From NCBI GenBank assembly GCA_932294295.1, contig OW028576.1:48206628-48270627 (forward strand): 64,000 nt of DNA. Reading direction: 5' to 3'. The position numbers and the translations under genes were made by a program. The notes beneath the pieces were generated by a model, which was not told the origin of the DNA, ran no database searches, and was given only the letters and a program-made list of their open reading frames with translations. Origin of the DNA: Alitta virens. Taxonomy: Eukaryota > Annelida > Polychaeta > Phyllodocida > Nereididae. The first letter of the stretch is position 1. Each line of letters begins with the position of its first letter. This document shows positions 23,251-34,906 of the stretch, piece by piece.

Positions 23251-23535
23251 TTATTTTGACCAATCCTTTGTTATCGTCCAAGTTCTAATCTTAGACTTTT
23301 TTTTCTGACGAGACTAGCATGGGTTTAATTTTACCCCAGAACTCCGTCATTTGTTTCTATTGCTCGACACTGTTTGTAATGTCTGACATCAAGGTGGAGT
23401 TTGTTTAAAACACGACTTCCTAAGTCATTAGGGCTAAAGCCAAATTTATCCTGGCATGTACAGGGTGCGGCCTAAAAACTTGCACTGGGCTTCTCTTCTT
23501 TGGGGATAGCTCTAGGTTACTCAAATGCTTATGAG

Positions 23536-24345
23536 GTATTTTAAAGTTTTGCCACATTTAGTCAGGGGTATAAGCAATTGGTCATTGTGATAGTTTTGAT
23601 CTTGTAATATCAGACAATATCAGTGTCTGAATTATTGAGAGGGTGCATGCTGCAGGGCATGTTCTGAGAGACACATGTCACAGAAGTCAGACTTCTGTCT
23701 GCTTGCATAGTGTCTCTAGTTGAAGAAAAGTTACAAATTAGAGATTTCCTAGTTAATACACCTCTGAAGCCACCGTAAATATAATATTTGCAGAGAATCA
23801 TCCTTCAGTGTTTTCTATACATGCATATGTATATTATGGTATTAGATGATAAGAAGGTTGGTTTCAGTTTTGACCCAGCAAGGTCATAAAGTTAAAACAG
23901 AGATATATAATGGTATTCCAAAGGGACTTGTTGAATCTACAACTAATCTGGAAAAAATCACATGATTTTCAGGAAGATGGGCCAGTTAATAAGACAGAAA
24001 ATACAGAAAAACTGATCAGAATCCAAAATGGCACTTTCCACCTCAAAGGTGTCAATGGTCTACCTTCTTTTGAAAAATGAATCTATTTGTCCTGTTTTTG
24101 GTGAAAAAGGTCAGCAAAGGTGACTGTAACACATCTGTATGATCAGTGACATAATCTAGTGCTTGTATAGCAAAGGCCCAGGTGAAAATGACCTGAAGGT
24201 GTGATAAGTGTGCATGTGCTATATTTAGATCCATATTATCAATAATTTGTGAGGAAACAATAAAATATATTAATAAAGATAATGTAGGACTATAATTACT
24301 TTTGTGTGTATGACTGCAGCTGCATGTGATGATTATCACTTGAGA
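23536..24345. repeat. Long dispersed repeat, copy 1 (about 0.8 kb)
   Basis: Aligns over its length to 32181-32935 in the same orientation. Shared stretches include AAAGTTTTGCCACATTTAGT, CAGACAATATCAGT, GAATTATTGAGAG, CACCTCTGAAGCCAC, GATGGGCCAGTTAAT and GTGCATGTGCTATATTTAGA. Identity is moderate with many small indels. No coding frame is conserved. It may be an untranslated part of a larger mobile element. Confidence 0.8.
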
Positions 24346-25897
24346 TAATAACAGAAGAGGTAGCAGTAGCTGCTGGCGCAAGTTTTTATGCCGCATCCTG
24401 TATGTATAACATAGTTAGAATTAGTTGTGGTGCAAGTATGCCACATGAAATGGAGTGTATATATCTTATGAGGGAGACATTTCAAAGGATCAAGGAATAT
24501 CACAGCTTGATGAAGAGCTTACTGTGGATTCCTCATGGAAAATTAGTAATAAACAGTTATCAATGTCCTTGATTTCAAGCATTCATTTCATTTGCTGTAC
24601 ATAGAATGCATCAGCTGCTTTCCTAAATGAACAATATCCTGAGGAACTGAATATAATTCTCCCAGGAAACTCCCATCTACTTGAGAATTTAAATTCAGAT
24701 CATGTATGATAAACCCCTTAACCGTTTAATGAATTCCTTTTTTAACAGCTGTAAATCTATCTTCTTATAACATTCAAGACAGATTTGTCTTTACTCTTGA
24801 CATTGAGGTTATAATTAAACAATTATCTCAAAGAACCACAACCTGAGGTTAACCAAGCAGCTTTCATTGTTAGTTACTAAAGGTATCTTTGCATTTGGGC
24901 CAAAACGTTTACATACTCCTCAGTATTTCGCCATTACTTTCAACTAAATATTGTCTCTATAACAATGCTTATGGCATCATCCAAATCTTTCGTATCATTT
25001 CAGGCAGGCTTCTACAGCATATTTCATGTTATGTAGTATGTCTGATGATAGGAACAGCTTGACCGTATCTACATTCACCTAGGGGTCACACAAATGTCAA
25101 TGCAATTCCAATGAGAGATGGACCCAGATAACATTCCAAATTGGGCCAGCATCATTTCCATATCTTTTTGACGTCGCCAACATCACGCCGACGTCGATAC
25201 GATTTGGAATGCTACCTGGAGAGTATGTAAAACTTTTGATACATTTATCACCCCACTGAGTAAATTAAACTGCAGATGAAATTGGCTATATCACACCGTT
25301 TTAATCAATATGACCAATATTTATTCTGCAATAAGCATTCTTTTAGAAACATTATTTTGCTGAATTCATTGGCAAACTACTTTGAGTATGTAAACTTTTG
25401 GGGATAACTGTATATCGAAAAGTACTGCTATAGAATACTTATAGATTGAGGATAACACTACATACCTACCTGCTGACGCATGGTCAGAAGAAGGAGCACC
25501 AGTTGCAAAGATAAATTTCTTCTTTGAAACCATTGTTTATCCAAATGTTTTTCGATAGGCTAACACTAGTATGGTTTGCAATTGATAAACACTGCACTAT
25601 GCATAACAATGCACAGAAAACATTTGACTTCACAACAATATCATATTATAAGTGCATATGTTTTTTTTCCTTTTTATCTAAGCAGCCCACCTGAAAGTAG
25701 TATTAATATAAATATATAAATAAAATCAGCAAAAATCGTTGAGTAAGTTATATCAAGAAATGGTTGCAGGCACAGGGATACCAGGTGATGGGTCACATTG
25801 ATTTAATTAACATTTTCATGCAAGATTGCTCATGGTGCATGTGGCATATTTGGTCTTCAGAAATCAAATTAGTTGGATTCTTCTTCTTCTTCTTCTA
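24346..25897. other. Unassigned DNA
   Basis: No gene recognised. Near 25131-25215, ACATTCCAAATT and ATTTGGAATGC form a short inverted pair around GACGTCG motifs, possibly a small MITE. Confidence 0.35.
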
Positions 25898-26110
25898 CTC
25901 CCTGTACTCTTTGTGAGCTAAATAATCATAAATTATCAACATCTGCAGTCTTTGTGAGCTAAACATAGATTACAATCCTGTCCTCTTTGTGAGCTACCTA
26001 ACCATATGAATATTGCCATGCTCTGTACTCTTTGTGAGCTACAAATCCATAGATTTCTATGCTCTAGCCTACTCTTTGCGGGCAAACATGTTTAGATTAC
26101 AATCCTCTGA
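25898..26110. repeat. Degenerate tandem repeat with TCTTTGTGAGCTA core
   Basis: Five copies of a CTCTTTGTGAGCTA core, 40-60 bp apart, with partly conserved spacers (ACATAGATTACAATCCT). The last copy has diverged to CTCTTTGCGGGC. Confidence 0.75.
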
Positions 26111-26654
26111 TGGTACTTAAGTTAAGCATTTATGATGTCTAAAGTTTATCATACCAAGCACTACATATTTTTCTTATCGCCATGCAAATGTGGTAATATT
26201 ATTAAGATCATAGAAAGACTACAAGAAAAGTTACAGTGATATTACACGTTTTCTAGGATGAGCAACAAATCTGTGAATAAACGTTAAATGAAGCTTTAAA
26301 TGGTGGTATACAAAGGATCCCTCAGTTTTTGCTTGTTTTATTTTTCTGTTTTCCCTTCTTTTTTTTCATACTGTCCACCATTATGTGTGTGCCTTCTGGG
26401 GGATGTGTTTGGTTAGAACATTGCCAGAGATGTAGGCCCATGAGTGCAATTCCCCTTGTGGGACCTGGGGAACTGTTTTCATGTAATCCTATTACTTTCG
26501 AAATGAGCATGAACTCCTGTATTATTTCAATTACATGTGAAGGGGGCTCTCACGGTCACGTCAAAACCAGACTTAGTGAGTGCGTCCTCAGCACCTCCTT
26601 TCAATAAATGTGTACTTTTCAGTGCATGTGTGACTATTGGCTGAAATAAAATTG
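26111..26654. other. Unassigned DNA
   Basis: An open frame at 26329-26607 ends just before AATAAA. It begins in a T-run and shows no recognisable domain. Confidence 0.35.
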
Positions 26655-27063
26655 CCTGTCAATCAGTCAGTCAGTCAGCCAGTCAGTCAGGAAGTAAGTC
26701 AGCCAGTCTGGCAGTCAGTCAGGTAGTCAGTCAGTCAGTCAGCCAGTCAGTCAGTCAGTCAGTCAGCCTGTCAGGCAGTCAGTCAGTCAGTCAGCAAGTC
26801 AGTCAGTCAGTCAGCACGTCAGTTACCAAGTCAGTCAGTCAGCAAGTCAGTCATCCAGTCAGTCAGCCAGTCAGCACGACAGTCCCTCAGCCAGTCAGTC
26901 AGGCAGTCCCTCAGACAGTCTGTCAGTCAGTCACCCAGTCAGTCATCCAGTCAGTCAGGCAGTCCCTCAGCCAGCCAGTCAGGCAGTCCCTCGGGCAGTC
27001 CGTCAGTCAGTCAGCCAGTCAGCAAGGCAGTCAGTCATGCAGTCAGTCAGTCAGCCAGTCAGT
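26655..27063. repeat. Degenerate (CAGT)n microsatellite
   Basis: About 400 bp of CAGTCAGTCAGCCAGT-type units with many variants. Confidence 0.95.
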
Positions 27064-27399
27064 TGTGCATGTTTCTGATTCTGCCAATCTTTATTTTACA
27101 AAACAAAACCAGCATTGCAATAAAAATAAGTCATCAGACGCTGATATATATACGGGAAAAGCTTTATTGTATAATATATTTAAACAAAATTCAAATATAT
27201 TTTTAAAAGGTAGCCAGATCAGTTAAAGCTGTTCTGCATCTGGGCCCTTTACATAGATATTGATAAAAATTAAACCATTGACAAAAAAATACACAAACAG
27301 TAAAATACATAAACAATAAAATACACAAACAATAAAATATACAATCACCAAGCTATAGCAGAAACACTGTACGGTTCACTCATGGGCTGCATTCTAAAT

Positions 27400-28860
27400 C
27401 TGTATGAGGGGGATTATTTATTTTGTTTCCAGTGATCTTATTTAAACATTTCCATAATTATTTCCACATTCCACTAATTTCTGTTCATAACACTCCTTTT
27501 TAGTAGTTCTAATTTTCAGTTTTATTTGATTTCTTAAGTTTTTATATCTATCCTATAACTAGTCACTCTTTGATTTCACAGCACATTTCTTTGTATGATT
27601 TCTCTCATACATTAGTTTCAGGATATCTGCATTCACCCATGGATAGTACTTTTCTTTACCTCTCATAGTTTTGACAGGTGCATGTTTCTCACTAATGCTG
27701 ATAAACGCTAATTTAATATCATCATTAGAGTGCCTAGCATAATGGTGGTCACACAGTAAGTTGGGCAAGCAATGAAAATAACTAAATAAAGCACTCATGT
27801 GACGTAGATCATGCTGTTTTGTTTGAAAACAGTAAAACAAATGGTGAAAAAGCTATTCAATTTGCTAAACCAGTCCAGAGTTTTGACTAACAGAGGCATT
27901 GTCCAGTCTTGGCGCAAGACCCTCGATCACAAGTCTCTGTACCAAATAAGACAAGGTCGTACCGGGCAAATTTTAAGTACTACTTTGTTCGCCGCTTAGT
28001 TAAAATTAACGTGCATAGTGAATGGCCTATTTTCGTTGCCTATCTCTCCGTGCTTTTATATCGACTAGACCCTCATCTATGACACAGCCTGAGGGTCTGG
28101 GCCTAGACAGGGCATTATCCTAAAATGTTGATTATTGGGTTTTATAAACAGTCAAAGTTGGTTGATGATATTCAATGATTTTTAACCGCTTGAACCTAAT
28201 AACAAGAACAACCAATATGACATTACAGATTCACTTTGGACGACAGAAAACAATTGTTTACCAGTGTAACCACTTTTCTGCTAGGCAATATAAAGTCTAA
28301 ATACTATTGCAGGACTGCTCGAGTCATTCAAGAAAATTTTAGTATCAAATGATTTCCCTATAACAGATCTGTTAATATTTGTGTTTCTGGTTGGGCTCTT
28401 GAATCAGCTGTTTCATATCAAATAGCATTTCTATACTAAACACAGGATTTCTGCTCAATGTTTCAACAGCATAGCTATAATTAAATCACCCATTACAATA
28501 ACATGATCAGACATATCTCACACTCTTTGAATTTCATTTAACATATTGTCATAATACTTGACACTTGATTTTGGAGGTCTGTATATTGTTCCGATACATA
28601 AAAGGCAATTGAATCTCCTGTATAAAAACAAACACCTCCTCCATTTCTATGTCTGCCTCTTCTTCCTATAGTGTAACCAGGAATTTCAATTTCATTATCG
28701 TATATATTGATATATTCATCCAACCAAGTTTCATTGCCACTTAAAACATCTAATTCATGATCATTGACAAACACCTGTAATTGTTCTGTTTTACTGCAAT
28801 GACCTATTATATTCAGGCTTCCCAATTTCAAATTGTTTGTAGGTTTTTCTGCGAAATTTA
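27400..28860 (-). pseudogene. Decayed non-LTR retrotransposon: endonuclease and linker
   Basis: On the minus strand the start reads LGSLNIIGHCSKTEQL. It continues DVLSGNETWLDE, GRRGRHRNGGGVCFY, IGTIYRPPKSSVKYYDNML and DHVIVMGDL. These are the blocks of an APE-type endonuclease in CR1/L2-like LINE ORF2. Lower down come APVKTMRGKEKYYPWVN, ILKLMYERNHTKKCAVKSKS and YKNLRNQIK, the linker before the reverse transcriptase. Several stops and frame changes are present, and the element stops before the catalytic domain. Confidence 0.85.
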
Positions 28861-29689
28861 GATCAATTTTTGCCTAACCTTATCAGAATTAAAATGTGTA
28901 CTTTTTTCAGGTCTTTGAAGTAGAATGCAGCCCATTTACATCACGAACGGGATCATCATTGCACAACTCATTTGATAAAATCATCTAATTTCATACAGTT
29001 ATTACTACATTTACAATCATTTGAGTTTACAACATTTATACAGGACATAACAGGACATAAAACTTCAGCTGGAAGACACCGAGTTTTGACATTACACTGA
29101 ATTTCGCTACACCCAAAAACATAATAAACATTTTGAATTGTTATTATTTATTACCAAACAAACTTTTGCATCTGTGGTGATGTTCTAACCCTGTGACAGG
29201 CATGTAAGACGTATAAATTTATTCAAATTGGTGAATTCCAACGAAACAGCAAATTTCAGTGTCAACGAGTGTACAATGACATTTAACAATAAAACAAAGC
29301 TATCAGGGATATTGCTTTAGTGATGTACCCATCAACCTTTGAGAAGAATAAAATGTTCTTAACTTGGGAAAAACCACAGATAGTGTTGTAGTTAAAAGTA
29401 TGAGTTCCCACAATCTCAATTACACAAGTTACAATTATGTCCATCACCGGTATTATAAAGCAAAATAATCTTATGCTCTCTCAGCCAATTAGACATCTTG
29501 AATAAGTATTTATTATTATTATTATCATTAAACAAGTACAGGCAAAACATTGCAACCTATAATCTTATCTTGAGAGGACTTGATTTTCATTCAATAAATT
29601 AAACTGCGACAACGATGGTGGGCAAAATTGGTGACATTGAAAATCGCCAAGACATCGAACATTTCAAATTATTTTAAGCAGCCCTCAAG
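28861..29689. other. Unassigned AT-rich DNA
   Basis: No coding region or named repeat recognised. Confidence 0.4.
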
Positions 29690-30000
29690 CTGACATGTCA
29701 GTATATAATATTTAATTTTTGCATTAGATTGCATTAACCGCATTCCCTCGCAATATTTTTGTGCTTCCTCGCGATCTTATCGCTTTCAATCGTGATCCCA
29801 ACGTGAAAAATGTGTTCCCTCATGACGAAAGTGTTCCCTTGCAATACAGGCAAAACGATCATGAGAGAACAAAATATTGAGAGGGAAATCAATGTGAAAT
29901 ATTACAAGGGAACATATAGCTTGGCGAGGGAACGTGATCATCACCAAGGAACGTGATTGCCATACGGGAACGCAATCATCGCAAGAGAATACATAATTCT
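29690..30000. repeat. Degenerate GGGAACGTGATC / GTTCCCTC repeat
   Basis: Variants of GAGGGAACGTGATCATC, and of its complement (TTCCCTCATGACGAAAG), alternate every 20-30 bp and in both orientations. No coding interpretation. Confidence 0.55.
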
Positions 30001-30374
30001 GTTTTGATTGCCTTTTCGTATACATATACATATGTACAAGTAAACAAAAAGTAATGTATAAATATGCTACTGCTTCTATTAATTTTCAAAAATAGCTTTA
30101 TTGTCTACTATCCAAATGAATGAATGGATGAAAGACTGATAGATGTCTTAAATTCTATTTAAAAGGCCCATAATTAACAATGTTAAAAATATTTTAGATT
30201 CTATTGCACAGTATAATGACATATCATAGGAAATAGCCCAGTAGATTTGCAGCATGGAAAAACTTTCGAAGGCCTATGATTTGTTACAGTTAGTGGAATT
30301 GATATGTAAACTTTCTGTCTTGTCAAATTAAGTCAGCAAGGGATAATTGTATGAAGCTTTTCACTCTGGACAAG

Positions 30375-30475
30375 GCTTAGCTACAGTGACCTCTAGTGAT
30401 AGCTACAGTGAAAAACACCACCTGACCTCTAGTGATAGCTACAGTGACACCACCTGACCTCTAGTGATAGAAAAC
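30375..30475. repeat. Short tandem repeat, GACCTCTAGTGATAGCTACA
   Basis: Three copies of GACCTCTAGTGATAG, two of them followed by CTACAGTGA, about 40 bp apart. Confidence 0.8.
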
Positions 30476-30607
30476 TAACATTAATATACACCTTTCAATT
30501 TGTCATAACTCCCTTATCAGTCATATGGGATAGAACAGCTATAATAGAACATAATTACGTAAGAGTGTTTTCACAGAAGAAGAAAAGTTTACATATCAAT
30601 TACACCT

Positions 30608-30862
30608 TAGTTAGTTAGTGTTATTGTTTAACGCCTCATCAGCACCTGAGTGGGCTATGTAGAGGCTCTCTAGGGTAAGATTGATTATCTATAGTTGGTA
30701 GTAGAAACCAGAAGCATTTAAAAAATCAATAATTGTCTGCGTTGGATAGCTGGAGCAGCTTGTGCAATGCGCACTGTCCTGTTTTAGCCACTGGGGACAG
30801 AGGACTTCACCCCAAGTGTTTCCACCCTCGCCGTGTGGAGGCCCAGGACCTTCGAGGGCCTT
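30608..30862 (-). mobile_element. SINE-C copy 1 (about 255 bp, TTAG tail)
   Basis: Matches 35870-36130 in inverse orientation over its whole length. The tail end reads TTAGTTAGTGTTATTGTTTA. The opposite end carries GAGGCCCAGGACCTTCGAGG. A constant-length body with a short simple tail in two dispersed copies fits a SINE. No clear pol III boxes were found. Confidence 0.75.
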
Positions 30863-30980
30863 ATATCAATTACACCAACTGTTATAATGGTTGAGGACGT
30901 GAATGATTAAATTCGCTGCCTGATACTTGTATTTGTTCCTCATTCCGATGTACTCTGCCGACTCGCATCCATATTTTTGT

Positions 30981-30986
30981 TTTATT
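30981..30986 (-). promoter_or_regulatory. Candidate poly(A) signal of the CARD-LRAT gene
   Basis: AATAAA on the minus strand about 85 bases after the stop codon at 31071. Confidence 0.5.
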
Positions 30987-31070
30987 TAAAAAAAACTATG
31001 AACAAAGATATTCAAGAAAGTGTCCTTAATCAGTTCCATGAGTACATAAAAAAAAACATGTGGTGTCAAA

Positions 31071-34000
31071 CTAACTTTCGGTTATTCTGTACACAAATTC
31101 TTCACAATCTCTTATTGAACTGTTAGGTTTGTCATAATTTTGCAGGGCTTCCTCAGCCCTTTGGACTATAATATTAGGGGGAACTCTTGGCTCTGAATAA
31201 AGGATGCGATACAATGGATCACCAATGCTGTATTTGAGTGTGTCACGTATCAAGCCTTGATTTTTTGAGTATCGAATGACTGAAATTGTACTTGATTCAA
31301 TCATAACACTAATGACAACGGCGTGACAATGCGGGTGGCCAAGTGTTCGGTGAAATACAAGGTGATCTCCTGGGCACAAGGCTCTAAGCGTAACAGCTAT
31401 ATTTTTCTTCAAAATTAGCTTTGCAAGGATTTTAGTGATCAATATGGCTAAATAAGACAGTTTTGAAGACAATCCTGTTGCCTCAAATGTGGCGCCAACT
31501 GCTAACTTTACTGTTGCAACTTGCATTTGCTGTCGTTCCAGGGCATTCTCTAAATTAGTACACCTTATTTGTAAGATGTCATAGTTGCGATGACATTCAT
31601 TGCATCTTGCACTTAGATCATTGATTCTCTGTTCACTGTCCCTTAGTCTGTTTTCCAGACGTACATTTTCTTCTTTCAGGTCGTTGTAGGCTACTTCCCA
31701 TTGCTTGTATTGTGACGTAGAGGCTGGAGATGACCAATCAACTGCATCAGTGCATTTGTCCCGAATTTGAGATTTCAGCCCTGTATACAAATTTTTACAA
31801 TCACCTCAGTATTATAGTGGGTTACTTTACCATAATCCAGAGGGGATGGGGGCCTAGCTCAGTGGTAGTGCACTGGGCTCCCAACTACTTGGTGCCAGGT
31901 TCAATTCCCCGTCGAGCCTCCAATGGATGGCTGTTTCATCCTTCATCTCATTGCCATAGTCCCTGCCTGTCTTAATTAGCCCATCAGGTGCAGAAATACA
32001 GGACATGAAGCCTTACTGTACCCACCCATTCCTTAAAAAACATTTGAAATGTCTGATAAACTATCTTTTTTCTCCATCAGAAATGACTGTTTATATGCAT
32101 TGTTACAGTGGTAGTTTACAGGGGGCAGTATAAAAACGTGCATGCATCTTCTTTTTCAGGACAGCCCTGTGCTGAAGAGGTCTTTTAAAGTTTTGCCACA
32201 TTTAGTCAGGTGTATAAGCAATTATAAGGTCAAAAATATCACAATGACAAATGTCAGACAATATCAGTATCTGAATTATTGAGAGTGTGCATGTGACATG
32301 GCTTGTCGTGAGTGACACATATCACAGAAGTCAGATTTCTCTCAGCTTGCTACAAATAAAACAATTCCTTAGTTGCTACACCTCTGAAGCCACAGAAAAT
32401 ATAATATTTGCACAGAATCCTCCTTCAGTGTTTTCTATATCATTCATATAATATTGTGGTATTAGATTATGAGAAAGTTAGTTCCAGTTTTGATCCAGCA
32501 AGGTGATCAAATTGAAGCAGAGAAGTATAAAGGCATTCCAGATGGACTATTTCAATCTCCAACTAATCTGGAAATTATTGCATGAAATTCAGGAGGATGG
32601 GCCAGTTAATTTGACAGAAAAGAACAGAAAAATTTACCTGAACCCTCAAGGTGACAATGCTCCACCTTCTTATTAAACATGAATCGTTTGCCCCATTTGT
32701 GGATGAAAAGATCAAGAGCGGTGTCTGTTAAATTTCTGCATCATCGGTGAAAAAATCGAATGCTTGTATTGCAAAGGCCGGATCAAAAAGGACCCGAAGG
32801 TGTGAAAAGTGTGCATGTGCTATATTTAGATCCATATTATCTATCATTCATGAGGAAACAAGAAAATATATTCATGAAGATAATTTAGGACTTGTTATTA
32901 TTTTGTGTGTGCGATCGCAGCTGCATATTTTGCCGCTCTGTAGAGGTGATTCACTGTAACCTGGTAAAAAGGTATTTACATGAAGATGATTATTTTTGTT
33001 TGTCACACCAAAAATGCCCCCAATTAATTAATCAATTAATACATAACGTAGATATTTTATTTAATGAGGTGTTAAATTTTAGGGTAATTTTTGCTTGGTA
33101 TGGGATAGGCAGGCATAGGCTAGTAACTAACGATATGTACAGGCTCTTAGCAGGGAGATATCCAAAAATTCCATTTTATAAAAAGATTGTTGCTATTGGT
33201 GGATATAACGTTTTTGAGACATACCTACTCTACGATTGTTATCACTGCCGGTGTCCAACGTATCCATTGGAGCCTGAGTACCTATACTTTACTGAATAGG
33301 CTTACATCCTGTATTTCTGTACTGTATGGGCTAATTAGGACAGGCAGGGATCAGAGGGTCGACTGGGAATCGAACCAGGGACCCAGTGTTTGGAAGCCAA
33401 TAACTCTACCACAGAGCTTGGTCCCCACCACACTGTATTTGGTTAGTTTTTGTTTACAGCAAAACTCATAGACTCAAAAATTAAACTTCAGAATGTGAAA
33501 TCATTGATAACAATGAAAGGTATTACAGCAGACTACATAGACATGGAAACAAAACTCCAAAAGGAATAAGTTATTGTTATATGCCAAATAAATGCCCCCA
33601 TTGGTTAGGAGAGTTCTCTTTTCACATGTCGTCCTCTGGATTTAATTTCCATGGCCCTGAAACCTGCTGTAGAAGCCCAACCATTCTGCTTACCTAGACT
33701 TTCAACCAATTGATCAGCAATGTCTTGGCGTACCTCTTGCAGAATCTCCAGGAAAGGGACATAGTAATTTTTGTCAATTCTTATCAGTTTATCTAAAAAC
33801 TGTCTTGCTTTGTCAGTTGGAGTCCTCTGGGCCTACAAAATTGATCAAAATAAGAATGCAAAAAGGTACAGTGGAGCAGTACACTATAATATTGTTACAA
33901 TATTGTCTCAATATATATATATATATATATATATATAACTGGTCTGAAGCTTAGTCAGATTTTTTGACCAGCTGGCTGAGGCAGATCATGTAGGGGCGTC

Positions 34001-34906
34001 GATTCAGGGGGGGGGGGGGGGATATATACCCCCCACTTGCTGAGAAGGGGGGGATGATCAATGAAATCATCCCCCCCCCTCTGAAATTCACATGAAAATT
34101 ACCCTTTTTCACACTTGTTTTGGAACTTTTGTGCTTTGTTAAACAGCTTTACACTTGATATCAAGTTTATAAGTTTGGCACAAGTGATCCACCATTAATT
34201 TAACTCTTGGCCAGTAGCCACACATTAACAGCTACTACCTTTACAAGTAAGGGAAAGTCACAGCGGGACAGACAAAGTAGACCTCATCCCCCCAACCGTC
34301 AAGAGAAATCGACGCCCCTGGACAAATGTAATAATGAGATTTAAAGCATCGATTCCACACCCTATTACATGCCTCAGCATAGAGTCATAGACACTGTAAA
34401 AGGCACCACCAATTTAAGGTCTCATTTGATCGACATTCAGTTCTGAAGAGTCCTCCCCACCCCCGGGTAGTGCATGAGACATTAAATTGGAGGTGCATGC
34501 CTTGTACTTGGTGTCTATGCTAAGGCAAATAAAAGACATGGGGCAAATGTGTAATATGGTGTTGGCCTCCAAGAAGCCGTATCATCTCATCTTTAACTCT
34601 GCCTCAGGCAGCTTGTCAAATAAGCTGACTAAGCTTCAGGAGCATTAAGGCATAGACAAACACCAACTTTAGAGTGTCACAATTTTTTTTTACAGTCACG
34701 TTTCCCCTCTTACTGTTTCTCCTCTTTTGATTTAATCTGTGATATTATGGTTTTCTCACCCGTATTTCTTCAATTTGTATTCCAACGAATATCTTTTTGG
34801 CTAAACACGGCTCAAGTAAGATGTCCACATCAAGGTAGAAAACTATTGATTCACAATTTTCTTCCAATGCTTTTTTCCATAATTTATGATGGATGTAATC
34901 AGACAT
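31071..34906 (-). CDS. CARD - coiled coil - LRAT-like domain protein (3 coding exons)
   Basis: Exons on the minus strand: 34906-34760 (ATG, phase 0 end), 33832-33694 and 31780-31071 (TGA side). All junctions are GT-AG (CGG|GTGAGA, TTGTAG|GCC, CTAG|GTAAGC, ATACAG|GG) and phases match, giving 331 residues. Residues 1-95 form a CARD: ALEENCESIVFYLDVDILLE, then EEIRAQRTPTDKARQFLDKL, then FLEILQEVRQDIADQL. Residues about 122-182 are a charged heptad-like coiled coil (VRLENRLRDSEQRINDLSAR). From 233 an LRAT-like papain-fold domain reads GDHLVFHRTLGH, HCHAVVISV, LYRILYSEPRVPP and ends RDCEEFVYR. The catalytic Cys (321) and first His (246 or 248) are kept. The second His, usual in a VIHY-type strand, is Arg (VIRYS), so enzyme activity is uncertain. 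CARDs mediate death or immune signalling assembly; LRAT-like domains act in lipid acyl transfer. The joint role is inferred. TTTCTTGCAG before 34960 suggests an untranslated 5' exon. Confidence 0.82.
31847..32014 (+). mobile_element. SINE-B copy 1 (tRNA-derived)
   Basis: Begins GGGGGCCTAGCTCAGTGGTA (A box), with GGTTCAATTCCCCG (B box) 40 bases on. The body has ATGGATGGCTGTTTCATCCT and CTGCCTGTCTTAATTAG. It lies in the second intron of the CARD-LRAT gene, opposite strand. The related copy at 42998-43174 has a CTTCCAA anticodon-type loop, which suggests an origin from a glycine-type tRNA. Confidence 0.85.
32181..32935. repeat. Long dispersed repeat, copy 2
   Basis: Homologous to 23536-24345; lies in the second intron of the CARD-LRAT gene. 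Neither copy keeps an open frame, so it is not an exon. Confidence 0.8.
33299..33426 (-). mobile_element. SINE-B copy 2
   Basis: On the minus strand it has GCTCTGTGGTAGAGTTATTG, TTCCAAACACTGGGTCCC, GGTTCGATTCCC and CTGCCTGTCCTAATTAG, the same order as the other copies but with a more diverged head. Confidence 0.78.
33939..34455 (-). mobile_element. SINE-A copy, tail type A, split by a MITE
   Basis: The two parts, 33939-33991 and 34320-34455, together match the normal order of a SINE-A copy (CTGGTCTGAAGCTTAGTCAG, GACCAGCTGG, GAGGCAGA, then TAATAATGAGA, CATGCCTCAGCATAGAG). They are separated by an inserted element, which is therefore younger. Confidence 0.75.
33992..34319. mobile_element. MITE inserted in SINE-A
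   Basis: About 328 bp with terminal AGGGGCGTCGATTCAGGGG and an inverse end AATCGACGCCCCT. Inner sequence has a G-run, CCCCCCACTTGC and a second C-run. It interrupts a SINE-A copy at a place where uninterrupted copies are continuous, which defines the insertion. A short ATGTA occurs near both junctions and may be the target duplication. Confidence 0.72.
34456..34640 (+). mobile_element. SINE-A copy, tail type A
   Basis: Contains GTGCATGAGACATTAAATTG, TTGGTGTCTATGCTAAGGC, CAAATGTGTAATATGGTGTT and CAGGCAGCTTGTCAAATAAG. It is arranged head to head with the interrupted copy just before it. Both lie in intron 1 of the CARD-LRAT gene. Confidence 0.72.

Noticed and set aside
26329..26607. 92-codon frame ending before AATAAA
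   Set aside because: Starts inside a T-rich run with no splice acceptor or recognisable domain; the AATAAA alone is weak in AT-rich DNA.
31847..31921. Functional tRNA gene
   Set aside because: A and B boxes are present, but the acceptor stem does not pair well and the same head with the same non-tRNA body recurs twice, so it is a SINE.
33603..33693. Extension of the CARD exon to a stop at 33603 instead of splicing
   Set aside because: The frame does run on for about 30 codons, but GTAAGC at 33693 joins in phase to the LRAT exon and yields a full domain protein; the extension has no recognisable content. It may be an intron-retention form.
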